Origin: Neovahlkampfia damariscottae
Taxonomy: Eukaryota > Heterolobosea > Selenaionea > Neovahlkampfiida > Neovahlkampfiidae
DNA: 64,000 nucleotides
Assembly (NCBI GenBank): GCA_016618085.1
Contig: JABLTG010000028.1
Location: 62,001 to 126,000 of the forward strand
Reading direction: 5' to 3'
Shown here: positions 48,915 through 58,630 of the stretch, piece by piece
How the letters are laid out: every line of letters begins with the position of its first letter
How positions within the stretch are numbered: position 1 is the stretch's first letter
Made by a program: the position numbers and the translations under genes
The notes under the pieces: generated by a model
The model's database searches: none
Seen by the model: only the letters and a program-made list of their open reading frames with translations
Told to the model about the DNA's origin: nothing

Positions 48915-51900
48915 TCAAAAAAAGTCATCTTCTGAATTGAATTGATTGTAAATATAATAGTTCATGATAGATTGAACTTTTGGAGAAAAATCAGATAATT
49001 GAGAGTTCACTTCAACATCTTCATTTGGTGCGAATTTTGGATCATCTTTCATTGAATCTTCATCAAGTTGAAAAACACATTTTCTTTTTTTCAGTAACTT
49101 TGTAAATTCACTCAAACCCTTTTCATATGTTTTTAAAGAACCAACAAAGATCAATTTTTTTTTTGCTCTTGTAATTGCCACATTAATTCTTCTTACATCT
49201 TTCATAAGTTCACCAATTGAATCATCTTCATCATTTGATTTGACAAGAGAAACTATAATCACATCTCTATCAATTCCTTGAAATTTATCAATTGTATTGA
49301 TCAAAATATTTGAATTTTGAATTTCATCTTTCAAGTTTTTACATTGCGAATTAAAAGGTGAAATAATACCAATTTGTTTTTCATTTATTGATGCTTCTAA
49401 AAGAGAAGAAATCAAAATTTTGATTATTTCAATCTCTCTCAAGTTAACAATCCCATTAAACATTTTGACTTCTTTAGAGTCTTTTAAACTATCAATGGAA
49501 TAAAATAAAACACCATAATCATTTGAAATTTGATTCAACCATTCAGGTTCAAATTTACCATTCAACTTTAATTTCTTTTGTTTTATTTCATTTGAATAAC
49601 ATTTTAATTTGTTTTTATAAACCAAATTATTACTTAAATATAAAATATCTTCATTCATACGATATTGAAAAAGTAAAGGTTGAACAGCTTGTTTGAATTT
49701 TCTTCCAAGAAATTGAAATAAACTTGTATTCATACCTAATTCTTTTGCTTCTTTATTCTTCACAACAGGTGGAAGTTGTTTATGATCCCCAACTAAAATA
49801 AAAACTTCTGCCAATGAAATGGTTCCTAAAATTGCTGGAATTGAAATTTGACCTGCTTCGTCAATAATACAATAATCAAATTTCAATTTTGAAAGAATAC
49901 TTAATTTAGGAGCACTATAACATGTACAAGTAAATATTTTTGATTTTGAAATAAACTCTTCATAATCTTTTGACGATTTAAAATTTGAAAAATTATTATC
50001 TTTTAATTTAACAAAAGGTAAATTCATTCTTTCTAAAAATGATAAAATATTATCAATTGCTGGATTTGTATGACTTGAAATCAAAATTCTCTTTCCTGAA
50101 TCAAATAAATGTTTGATCAAATTTGCTATGGTATAACTTTTTCCAGTTCCAGGAAATCCTAAAATAATGGAATAGTCTTTAGCAGATAAAGATAATTTGA
50201 TAGCTTCTATTTGCTCTTTGTTTAAATTTTTATCAAAATCATCATCTTTGAAATCAATAGATTTAAATTTTGGTTCATTTAGATCAACAATTAATTTTCG
50301 TCTTTTTTCGTCTCCTATATCTTTCAAGAATAAATTGATAATATTGAATTTTGAATTTTGAAATAAATCACGTTTATCAATTCTCCAAAATAAATCATCA
50401 TCTAATTTTTTATAAGGTACTTTTAAAGGATGATCTAAAATCAATTCAATTAAATTTTCAAAAATGTTCAAAATAGTTCCAGAAGCAATTCCAAAATCAA
50501 AATTCTCAGAACTAACAACAATAAAATCACCATTTTGAAATATTGATTTTTTTAAATTCATTTTCTTTTCAAATGTATAAATATAACTTGAATTTGATAC
50601 TTCAAATGATTTAATTTTCATTTCACTCAAACAATCGCCAAAATCTGTTTCTTTTTCTTTTGAAGTTAATGTATGGAATTTTTCATTCATTTTATTGTTG
50701 GATTCCAAATGAATTGCTGATAACCATTTCTTTAAAAATTGTAAATCTTTTTGGGATAAGTGATTTGTCTCTTGTTCAAAAATATCTTTTGCTCCACTTG
50801 TTTCATTGGTCCCATTTTCAACTGACCTATGATGAATCATACAAACACTTTTTTGAAAACAATGTTTACAAACTGATAATTTATGAGACATTGAATTCAA
50901 ACTTTGAACAAAATTCGTTTCCATTTCAAAAACAATTTTGTTTCTAATTTGAATCAATGAATTAATTTGCAAATCATTTCTTGAAATCCCAAAAAATTTT
51001 GAATTCTTAAAGTAATATAAAATACCTCTATCAATATTTTGATTATATCTTTCACTCATTAACAGTATATAAAGTAGAACTTGTGCTTTATGGTCAAGTT
51101 TTTCATTTCCTGATTTATCTAAATTTCCAGTTTTCAATTCAAATGGAATGATCATATTTGAATTTTTTTCAATTGAAATCAAAATTGAATGATCTATTTT
51201 TGCTTTTAATCCATATTGGAATGACCAAATTGATTCTTCTGAATCTAATATTTTTTTAATTTCAATACTCTTTATTCCTTCTTCGTTTGTAAAATTGATT
51301 AAATTTGGTTGTTTAAAGAATTCAAGTGAATTGAATTGATGTTTAAAATCTTTTTTTATATTTTCAATTATTTCTTCATCTGTTTGATCACATTCGAAAA
51401 TTGTTCTCAAATTCTTTTTTGAAATTTTTTCGAATTTTTCATCAAAATTTGTTTCTTTTTTTTCTTCTTTTTCTTCTAATGTTTGTTGAAATATTTCATG
51501 TATCATTGTTCCTTGAAGTCCATGTTTATTTGATTTATACATCATTGAACTAAAAATACCTTTTCTGATACAATTATATGATTGACTGACCTGTGAGGTA
51601 TTTAATAATATATCTGGATTAACAATAATCATATTATTTTTGTTATTTATCAAAATATCATTTTTTGGTTCAATCTTTGTTGTGTAGATGATATTGATAA
51701 TATCACCTTCTTTTAATGGTGTATTTTTGAACCAGTCTTCTTCTAAATGAATTTTAATTTGTTTTTCTGTTGTCAAAATCTTTTTATTTGGAAATTCTTC
51801 GATTTTAGCAATTTTGTGTCTGTTGAGTTTGTCTTTCAATTTCTTTTGAGGATGTATGTCTACTTGAGTTTCATATTTCGTTTCTTGTTGAAATTTTAGT

Positions 51901-51962
51901 TTCTTTTTTCCTCTGATCTCAACTGAAAGTCTCCTTTTGGAGGTGGAGCTTTTCATGTTCAT
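48915..51962 (-). CDS. DNA2: DNA2 nuclease-helicase
   Basis: A 1015-residue protein without introns. DNA2 trims flaps in Okazaki-fragment processing and resects DNA ends. The N-terminal RecB-type nuclease domain shows HGLQGTMIHEIFQ, IIPFELKTGN (E-x-K) and KAQVLLYILL, with Fe-S cysteines in YNCIRKGIF and CKHCFQKSVC. The SF1B helicase motifs follow: GFPGTGKSYTIANL (Walker A), IIDEAGQISIP (DEAG), VGDHKQLPPVV, FQYRMNEDI and RRINVAITRAKKKLI. The first ATG (MNMKSSTSK) is chosen since upstream codons lack ATG and an ATTGGTC box lies about 40 nt further up. It lacks the long N-terminal tail of the yeast protein. Confidence 0.93.
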   Translation of the reverse strand: MNMKSSTSKRRLSVEIRGKKKLKFQQETKYETQVDIHPQKKLKDKLNRHKIAKIEEFPNKKILTTEKQIKIHLEEDWFKNTPLKEGDIINIIYTTKIEPKNDILINNKNNMIIVNPDILLNTSQVSQSYNCIRKGIFSSMMYKSNKHGLQGTMIHEIFQQTLEEKEEKKETNFDEKFEKISKKNLRTIFECDQTDEEIIENIKKDFKHQFNSLEFFKQPNLINFTNEEGIKSIEIKKILDSEESIWSFQYGLKAKIDHSILISIEKNSNMIIPFELKTGNLDKSGNEKLDHKAQVLLYILLMSERYNQNIDRGILYYFKNSKFFGISRNDLQINSLIQIRNKIVFEMETNFVQSLNSMSHKLSVCKHCFQKSVCMIHHRSVENGTNETSGAKDIFEQETNHLSQKDLQFLKKWLSAIHLESNNKMNEKFHTLTSKEKETDFGDCLSEMKIKSFEVSNSSYIYTFEKKMNLKKSIFQNGDFIVVSSENFDFGIASGTILNIFENLIELILDHPLKVPYKKLDDDLFWRIDKRDLFQNSKFNIINLFLKDIGDEKRRKLIVDLNEPKFKSIDFKDDDFDKNLNKEQIEAIKLSLSAKDYSIILGFPGTGKSYTIANLIKHLFDSGKRILISSHTNPAIDNILSFLERMNLPFVKLKDNNFSNFKSSKDYEEFISKSKIFTCTCYSAPKLSILSKLKFDYCIIDEAGQISIPAILGTISLAEVFILVGDHKQLPPVVKNKEAKELGMNTSLFQFLGRKFKQAVQPLLFQYRMNEDILYLSNNLVYKNKLKCYSNEIKQKKLKLNGKFEPEWLNQISNDYGVLFYSIDSLKDSKEVKMFNGIVNLREIEIIKILISSLLEASINEKQIGIISPFNSQCKNLKDEIQNSNILINTIDKFQGIDRDVIIVSLVKSNDEDDSIGELMKDVRRINVAITRAKKKLIFVGSLKTYEKGLSEFTKLLKKRKCVFQLDEDSMKDDPKFAPNEDVEVNSQLSDFSPKVQSIMNYYIYNQFNSEDDFF

Positions 51963-52121
51963 CAACAAACACGAACAAATTGAGTGGTAAAATTTGACCA
52001 ATCAATAAAGACTATTGTTGCAGAAAATGAAAGACCTCATTTTATTGTGTTTAATAAAGTATTATATTTTATTTGTAAATGACTTTAAGTCGTTATAATT
52101 TTTATCCAATCATCATTAACA

Positions 52122-52986
52122 ATGTTTAAATTGTCAAAGAAACTGTTCAACGCTGGTACTTTCAATAAATACCATCAAAAAACGAATTTCTTTCTCATTA
52201 GAAAAGCTTTAGAAAGATATGAACGTTTTTCAATTCCAAAAGTAGAATTCTTTGATGTTTGTCAACAACACGGAGTTTCAGAAGAAGAAGCAACGAAACT
52301 CAGTGATTTATTCAATGCTTCAGGTATTTTTATTCAAGAAAAAGATAATATCATTATAAAACCTCATATTATTTATAAAAAACTCGTTCAAACAATAGAA
52401 GCTGAAAACCCTCAAATCGTTGAATTGAAAAATGAAATTAAAGAAATTGAAGAAAAACTTGAAGTTTTAGATGTTACTAAAGAAGTATTAGATACAAAAG
52501 CAAGAAGAACAGTAACTGGTATTGCATGGACAGGAACTCTCTATCTCACAACTGTAAAACCCCACTTTTATTTTTTTTTAATTTTTAAAAGCAAATGGGT
52601 GTTCTCATGCATATGACTTGGACTGATGTAAGAATTCAGATAATATATTAATAATAATTATAGTATGGTTGGGATGTAGTTGGTATCTTTAATTTATTTT
52701 TAAACAAACTTTAGAACCTATTAGTTTTTTTGGTTCAGTTTTTTTTTTTTAAAACTTTTTTTCAGTTGGTTTCAGTGTTGTATACATTGGTGTTATTTAT
52801 TCATGTTTAGTTGGAAGTGATTATGAATATGTTGATGCTTATCAAAGATTTTTAAAAAAACGTCAATTAGCGACTTATAAAAAAAATGATTTTGATTTTG
52901 AAACATATTCTCAATTACAAAAGAGATTGTGTGAAATAAAACAAGAAAAAGAAGATATTGAAAAACATTACTGGGGTGAGAATTAA
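52122..52986 (+). CDS. MCU: Mitochondrial calcium uniporter pore subunit
   Basis: Five exons (52122..52553, 52592..52627, 52664..52682, 52715..52732, 52766..52986) give 241 residues; two exons are only 19 and 18 nt. The N-terminal half has a presequence-like basic start, a helical domain and a coiled coil (ELKNEIKEIEEKLE). TM1 (GIAWTGTLYLTTQMGVLMHM) leads to the pore signature YGWDVVEPISFF, equivalent to the W-D-I-M-E-P filter, with the pore Asp and Glu kept. TM2 is VGFSVVYIGVIYSCL, followed by a C-terminal helix pair. It carries calcium into the mitochondrial matrix. The splices are fixed by the family pattern. CCAATC stands 14 nt upstream. Confidence 0.88.
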
Positions 52987-52997
52987 AATATTTATTT

Positions 52998-53408
52998 TTA
53001 AAATCCTTCTCTTCCTGTTTTTTTTGTTTCATATTTTAATTTTGATTTTTTGAGTAATGTCATAATATGATCTTCATTTTTATTTCCATCACCATAAGTT
53101 TGGTGGTTTGCAAATGCTTTTCTCCAACTAACACAACAAGCCCAAGGTGCACAACAACAAACAGAAGTAGATTGTGAACGGACTTCAAATTTACATTGTT
53201 TTTCATCTTCTTCTAATATTTTAAAAGTAACTACGTCAAGCCATTTACAAGCTGGAGTTAAGAAATTTGCCTGGACTTCTCCTGTTTTATTATCTGTTTC
53301 TAAATCGAAATGTGGTGTTGCTATAATTGTATTTTCGATTGTTTTGATGACATCATCTTTTGTATTCTCTGGAAAAGTGACTTCAAACGTTATAGAAGGA
53401 TGAACCAT
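52998..53408 (-). CDS. Hypothetical protein with a Cys cluster
   Basis: A 136-residue protein without introns. The N-terminal ~75 residues are beta-like (ITFEVTFPENTKDDVIKTIE; WLDVVTFKILEEDEKQCKFE). The phrase FEVRSQSTSVCCCAPWACC then brings six cysteines within twelve residues. The layout faintly recalls DUF1499-type proteins, but I would not assign it. A CCAATC box about 40 nt upstream of its ATG is shared with the divergent DUF4116 gene. It converges on MCU with 11 bp between stops. Confidence 0.55.
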   Translation of the reverse strand: MVHPSITFEVTFPENTKDDVIKTIENTIIATPHFDLETDNKTGEVQANFLTPACKWLDVVTFKILEEDEKQCKFEVRSQSTSVCCCAPWACCVSWRKAFANHQTYGDGNKNEDHIMTLLKKSKLKYETKKTGREGF

Positions 53409-53453
53409 TTCGGAGCGCTTGTCGGAAAATAAAACGGAATTTAATTTGATTGG

Positions 53454-55577
53454 ATGTACAAGAATAGGTCAAAGAAAAGGTCTTTTATGGAAAAATTAAG
53501 GTCCAATTTCTTAAAAAAATTCAAAACATCTGTAAAAGCTCCAAGTTTTGAAGATATACCTTCAGAGTTGTATGATGATAGAGAAACGATGACATTTATT
53601 GCTTCAACATCAGAAAATTTACTTTGTTCTAGAAATCTTGAAAAATGGTTGAACGATTCGGACATAATTAAAGTGGCCTTGAAAAGAAGTTCATTTATTT
53701 ATCCATTTATTCATCCAAACTTACAAAAAGATAAATCAATAGGCTTGATTTATGCTCAACATGGTTTTTTTATTTATAATGAACTTCCAAAAGAACTTCA
53801 AAGAGATAAAGACGTAATCTACGCATTAGCATCTTCAGAACATATTTGTATTGGACATTCTTTTCCTTCAAAATTTTATATACCAGAAGAACTTCAGGAA
53901 GATTTAGAATTCGCATTGAAAGTTGTTGAAAAACTGCCAGATTTATACAAATATTTTTCAAAAAAACTACAAGGAAATGAAAAATTAACTTATTTAGCGA
54001 TTTCAAAAGACGGAGAATTATTTCAATATTCATCAGATGATTTACGAGGAAATTATGAATTTGTTCTGGAGGCTTTATTTGCATCTCCAGTATGTTTTGA
54101 ATTTATATCAAAGAAACTTCAAAATAATATTGATATATTGTTAAATGTAGTTGGTCATTGCCCTAAATATTTGAACTACTCTGTCAATTCATCAATTTTT
54201 AAAAAAGAAAATATATTCAAATTATTGAAAAGAAATGCGTATTGTTATAAATATTTACCAGAAATATATCAAAATGACATAGATATCGCTTTATTTGCTT
54301 TGGAATCAAATCATGAAATTTATCCAATTTTGAATTCTCAACTTAGAGGAAACAAAGAAATAACAATAAAAGCAATTGAAAAAAATCCGTTGAACATTTT
54401 CAAAACCACAAAAGAAATGAAAAATGAAGAAGATGTTGTCTTTGTTGCTGTGAAAAATAGTCTGACAACGTTTCAATTTGCTTCAGATGAATTGAAAAAT
54501 TCAAAGAAATTTGTTACGAAATTATTGAACGAAACTAAATTTGCAGATGCAAATATGATAAGTAAAGATCTAAGAAATGATTTAGAGTTGATGCTATTAT
54601 TTTGTAAAAAAAATGGAAATAATCTTGAATTCGCTTCAAACAATCTGAAAAACAATTCTGAACTTGTTTTAGAAGCAATAAGAACAACTCCAATTTCATT
54701 TGAATTTGCATCTTTAGAAATGAAGAAAAATAAACAAATAGTTGAATATGCATTGAAGAGTGATGGATTCAATATTATTTATTTGAATGAACAAACTTTA
54801 ACTGACAAAGATATAAACAAAATTGCATTAGAATCAAATCCAAAATGTTATCCATTTTGTTTAGAAAAGTGGAGATTTGACAGAGAACTAAGTGAGCCAT
54901 ACATTATCAAATATCCACTCAATATTGAATTTTCTTCAAAAGAAATGCAAAATGACGAAGAATTGTTGAAAATTTTACTGAAGAACAATGGAATATGTTT
55001 AAATTTTGCTTCAGAAAAGATCAAACAATCTTTGGAATTAGTCACCATAGCAGTTGAAAATATTGGAATTTCTTTGGCATTTGCTTCAGAACATCTTCAA
55101 AAAAATGAAAAATTAATATTTTTAGCTTTGAGAACATCACCGGAAATTGTTCAATATTTGCCATCTGTTTATTTAGATAACTTTGAAGTCATTTTACAAT
55201 CAGTAAAGAAGAATGGATTGATGTTAAAGTATGCATCAAAAAGATTGAAGAATGATAAGAATATAGTTTTACAAGCAGTCATTAACAATGGAACTTCACT
55301 TCAATATGCATCATCTCAATTAAAAGATAATAAAGAAATCGTATTGACAGCTTTGAAGGATCATTTGAATGCTTTACAGATGGCATCTAAAAGATTAAGA
55401 TATGACAGAGATATTGTTATTCAAACTGTAAAACATGGAATGAAATTAAATTATGATCAATGGAATGATTTGAAAAAAGACAAAGAAATCAGTTGGTTAC
55501 TTTCAAAACGCTTCTTGTTGATTAGAGAAATTCCTTTTCAAAATATTGGATTTCGATTTGACAGATTCAATGAATAG
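53454..55577 (+). CDS. DUF4116-repeat protein
   Basis: A 707-residue protein without introns, made almost wholly of about 14 or more helical units of ~45 residues. Each has the form L-x-x-A-x-x-x-G-x-x-L-x-x-A-S-x-x-L-x-x-D-x-E-I-V. DUF4116 repeats are common in some protists and giant viruses; they form helical solenoids for protein contacts and have no known enzymatic role. The last unit ends ISWLLSKRFLLIREIPFQN, as in the remnant at 32747. The ATTGG box abuts the ATG (ATTGGATG). Confidence 0.8.
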   Translation: MYKNRSKKRSFMEKLRSNFLKKFKTSVKAPSFEDIPSELYDDRETMTFIASTSENLLCSRNLEKWLNDSDIIKVALKRSSFIYPFIHPNLQKDKSIGLIYAQHGFFIYNELPKELQRDKDVIYALASSEHICIGHSFPSKFYIPEELQEDLEFALKVVEKLPDLYKYFSKKLQGNEKLTYLAISKDGELFQYSSDDLRGNYEFVLEALFASPVCFEFISKKLQNNIDILLNVVGHCPKYLNYSVNSSIFKKENIFKLLKRNAYCYKYLPEIYQNDIDIALFALESNHEIYPILNSQLRGNKEITIKAIEKNPLNIFKTTKEMKNEEDVVFVAVKNSLTTFQFASDELKNSKKFVTKLLNETKFADANMISKDLRNDLELMLLFCKKNGNNLEFASNNLKNNSELVLEAIRTTPISFEFASLEMKKNKQIVEYALKSDGFNIIYLNEQTLTDKDINKIALESNPKCYPFCLEKWRFDRELSEPYIIKYPLNIEFSSKEMQNDEELLKILLKNNGICLNFASEKIKQSLELVTIAVENIGISLAFASEHLQKNEKLIFLALRTSPEIVQYLPSVYLDNFEVILQSVKKNGLMLKYASKRLKNDKNIVLQAVINNGTSLQYASSQLKDNKEIVLTALKDHLNALQMASKRLRYDRDIVIQTVKHGMKLNYDQWNDLKKDKEISWLLSKRFLLIREIPFQNIGFRFDRFNE

Positions 55578-55755
55578 AACTGGAACATTCTCTGAACAGC
55601 TCTAGAAGCAAGAATTAGAGAAAATTTGTACAGAAAAAACCAACTCAATCGGGTAAACTTTACCACCAATGAAATGAGCCAACGTTTTTTATTTGCGCGC
55701 GTAAATTTATTTGTCGGTTTGTCCAATCATTGATCTAACACAAACACCAACAACA

Positions 55756-56157
55756 ATGCAAAACAACAGAGCAATATTGATACCAAAGTCCAGTGGTCAA
55801 AAAATACCAAAGTCATCATCATTACCACGTTCACCACAGTTTCAAATGATAAAAAGAATAAATGAAAAAGATGCTTGTATCATTGAGGTTCCTTTTGAAA
55901 TGTCATGTGTAGGAAATATAGAAGGAAAGCTTGATGGTCAACAAGGAACTGTACTACGAGTTTTTGAAGAAGATGCAACAGTTTTATTGTCAGAAGAGAA
56001 AGAAATTGTAACTGTACCTTTGTTTTGTATCAAAAAAAGAAATTTTATCATTAAAAAACGTGAAGAAGTGGAAAACAATTCACCATCAAAGTCTACCTCA
56101 AAAAAATTAAAACAAATCAAAAATATGAATAGCAAAGCTCATTGTTTTTCAATTTAA
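55756..56157 (+). CDS. Hypothetical protein with an SH3/KOW-like segment
   Basis: A 133-residue protein. The first ATG (MQNNRAILIPKSSGQ) is used, with CCAATC about 25 nt upstream. A basic, Ser/Pro-rich N-terminus precedes a beta-rich stretch (about 42-100). Its core, GKLDGQQGTVLRVFEEDATV, followed by VTVPLFCIKKR, looks like a KOW/SH3 barrel as in ribosomal and transcription-elongation proteins. The C-terminus is Lys/Ser-rich. No firm family. Confidence 0.55.
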   Translation: MQNNRAILIPKSSGQKIPKSSSLPRSPQFQMIKRINEKDACIIEVPFEMSCVGNIEGKLDGQQGTVLRVFEEDATVLLSEEKEIVTVPLFCIKKRNFIIKKREEVENNSPSKSTSKKLKQIKNMNSKAHCFSI

Positions 56158-56306
56158 TTCTGGAAAAGTTCATCACCAATTTTGTACTATAACGCCATTC
56201 ATTCCATAAAATTTTTGTCAATAAACTTTTTTCAATTGTTTACTCATGGGTTTCTCGTTTTTTTTTGAGAATCAAACAAAAAGAATGAAAATATGAATTT
56301 TTTATT

Positions 56307-57812
56307 CTACTTCTTTTTAGAACAAACAGAAACACAACTCGTGATCATGAATTTGAAATCTTTCCAATTCAGCATCCCAAATAGAATGATGAAACTTGTT
56401 GAAATTACTCCAACTGAATAAACAGGAAAAGTTAACATATACCAAGCATTTGAAATGTAATCTTTCGCAATAAGAAATTGAAAAACCAAATTTAAAGTTA
56501 AAATTCCCCAAAACATCATGTTAAGATTTGCAATCAACATGAATCGTGTAAATTTTAATTTGATAAATAAATTGAAAATATTTCCGTAGTCTTCCTTTAA
56601 AACAGGATTTGTATAAATTTTGATAGCTATTACAATTCCAGAGATTGATATCAAAAGTGATGATAAAAAAAATAAAAATGGAAACCAAATTCCCCAAGAC
56701 CCCACAAAGAAAATGAAAATTTTTCTTTTCCAATCATCAACAAAACCATATAGAGCATAAAATATAACCTCCAACATAAAAATTATTGGAATACAAATGA
56801 CGGAAATTCCATAAATGATTTTACTTCTAATTGATAATTTTCTGTGTTGATAAGATTTCATTTCTTCGATAAAGTGAAACCAAAGAATTGATATCAATAT
56901 AAAACATATAAATATAACTCCAAAACAAATTGGGATTATAAATGATTTCAAAAATAATTCAAGTAAAGCTAAATCAGCAATTGACATTAGAATACAAATG
57001 ACTGAGATTAAAAAATTGAAAAATCTAATTTGATTTGAAAGACTAAATACAATACTCAACTTTTGACAAAATGTTCGATGTGAGTCTTTTTTCTGTTTCA
57101 ACTTTAATTTAATGGTGAAAACTTCTGGTAAAAAAATGAAGACAAAATTGAATAAAAACAAAATTACAGAAAATACCAATAAAATTATTGAGCTATAAAG
57201 ATTATAAACCCAAAATAATACTTTGTGAACAAAATTATCTTTGTGATAAAAATGGCCTGTTGAATAATCAAAACATAAATTTAAATTCCATTCATAATAA
57301 ATACATTCTGAACTACTTGTACATTTGCAATAATTAGTAGATACCCAAGGACAAGTTTTGTTTCTAAAATTTTGAGTTTTTGTATGTTCACATTGAAAAC
57401 ACAATCGGTGTGCCATTATGTGTAAATTATTTGAGTATTTTTGAAATGATGATGGTAATGTATTATTTTTACCATTCTTTGAAAATAGTGGTTCGTTAGC
57501 TCCACAAAAATATTCTGAACAAAAATTTGTTGTTGTGTTAAAAATACTATCTGCATCTGTTAGTTGATTCTTAGCATCTTGACATAACTCTATGGAGGTA
57601 GAAAGTGTAAATATTGGTAATATTGGAGCCACCCAAATATGTTCATCTGTGATTTCAGGAATAAATTCAGTGTAATGTTTTTTGGGAAGAAAAATTTTTG
57701 TGAATCTTCCAGCTTCACCTGTGAGATTTTTTTGCAAAAAGTTTGTTATTCCTTGAGCATTTAAAACATTAAAAATGATAAAACACAACAGAAACAGAGG
57801 GTTTTTCCGCAT
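56307..57812 (-). CDS. Seven-pass membrane protein with Cys-rich ectodomain
   Basis: A 501-residue protein without introns. The ATG giving MRKNPLFLLCFIIFNVLNAQG yields a signal peptide and has CCAATC 9 nt upstream. An ectodomain of ~190 residues holds about 12 Cys, including CFQCEHT and YCKCTSSSEC. About seven hydrophobic helices follow (for example SIILLVFSVILFLFNFVFIF and IFIFFVGSWGIWFPFLFFL), then a short basic tail. A Cys-rich N-terminus plus 7TM suggests a receptor, but no GPCR signature is visible. It is divergent from the gene at 57874 with 61 bp between starts. Confidence 0.65.
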   Translation of the reverse strand: MRKNPLFLLCFIIFNVLNAQGITNFLQKNLTGEAGRFTKIFLPKKHYTEFIPEITDEHIWVAPILPIFTLSTSIELCQDAKNQLTDADSIFNTTTNFCSEYFCGANEPLFSKNGKNNTLPSSFQKYSNNLHIMAHRLCFQCEHTKTQNFRNKTCPWVSTNYCKCTSSSECIYYEWNLNLCFDYSTGHFYHKDNFVHKVLFWVYNLYSSIILLVFSVILFLFNFVFIFLPEVFTIKLKLKQKKDSHRTFCQKLSIVFSLSNQIRFFNFLISVICILMSIADLALLELFLKSFIIPICFGVIFICFILISILWFHFIEEMKSYQHRKLSIRSKIIYGISVICIPIIFMLEVIFYALYGFVDDWKRKIFIFFVGSWGIWFPFLFFLSSLLISISGIVIAIKIYTNPVLKEDYGNIFNLFIKLKFTRFMLIANLNMMFWGILTLNLVFQFLIAKDYISNAWYMLTFPVYSVGVISTSFIILFGMLNWKDFKFMITSCVSVCSKKK

Positions 57813-57873
57813 GTATTTGATTGGTGTTTTGTGATTCAACCAATCAGAATTTTGATTTTCCTTCAAAGAACAA

Positions 57874-58525
57874 ATGAGCAAAATAGAGCATGTTGATAAT
57901 TTTGATACCCTCAAAATTAAAATAAACACAACTTGTATAAAATATAAACAAGTAAGATATTTAAATATTTTTCAAATTAAAGAAACTAAAAACAACACCT
58001 CACGACGAAATTGAAGAACTTTTAAAATTATTTCAAGAAGAAAGTGAAAAAAGTTTGAATAAAATGTCAGAACTACAAGTACATGCTTTAAATAAAACCG
58101 GAAAATGGGAAAAATCCAAATTTATTCCAAACCAAGAGTATTTAGAATTAAGAAAAAATCAACTGTTAAATTGTATTCAACAAATTGAAGAAGTTATGAA
58201 AATGTATAAAGAAAAAATAAAAAAAATAGAAAGAAATGATTTAGATGAATTAGAAGATTTATCAAAAGAGACAAAAGAACCATACTTGAAACTTGATCCT
58301 TATCTTGAAGAAATACAAGATTTAAACAAAGACACAGAAGGAAAAATATCAGGAATGATGATTGAAAGTGAAATAGCCAAGGATCATTTGAATACTATTA
58401 ATGATGAAATGCAGAAACAAAATATCATTTTTGAAAATCAAAAATCAAAAATGGAGGATGTAAATAATAAAATGATGTCAAAAGAAAGTGATTTGGATAG
58501 TGTTTCAAGTTGTAATATTCAATAG
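57874..58525 (+). CDS. Coiled-coil, SNARE-like protein without membrane anchor
   Basis: Exons 57874..57951 and 57983..58525 (31-nt intron), 206 residues. It is almost all helical and charged. The last ~60 residues have SNARE-like heptads with a Gln at the expected centre (HLNTINDEMQKQNIIFENQ). There is no membrane anchor, so it would be a SNAP-25-like or regulatory coil if it is a SNARE. A CCAATC box at 57839 lies in the 61-bp spacer shared with the divergent 7TM gene. Assignment to the SNAREs is tentative. Confidence 0.5.
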
Positions 58526-58630
58526 AAATATAAAAACTTTTTCGCATGAATTCGTTAATAAATAATTTTTCCGTTAAATACATCACGTCAATGAGCAGTA
58601 TTCCTATTGGTCAATTTGCTGAAAAAAACG

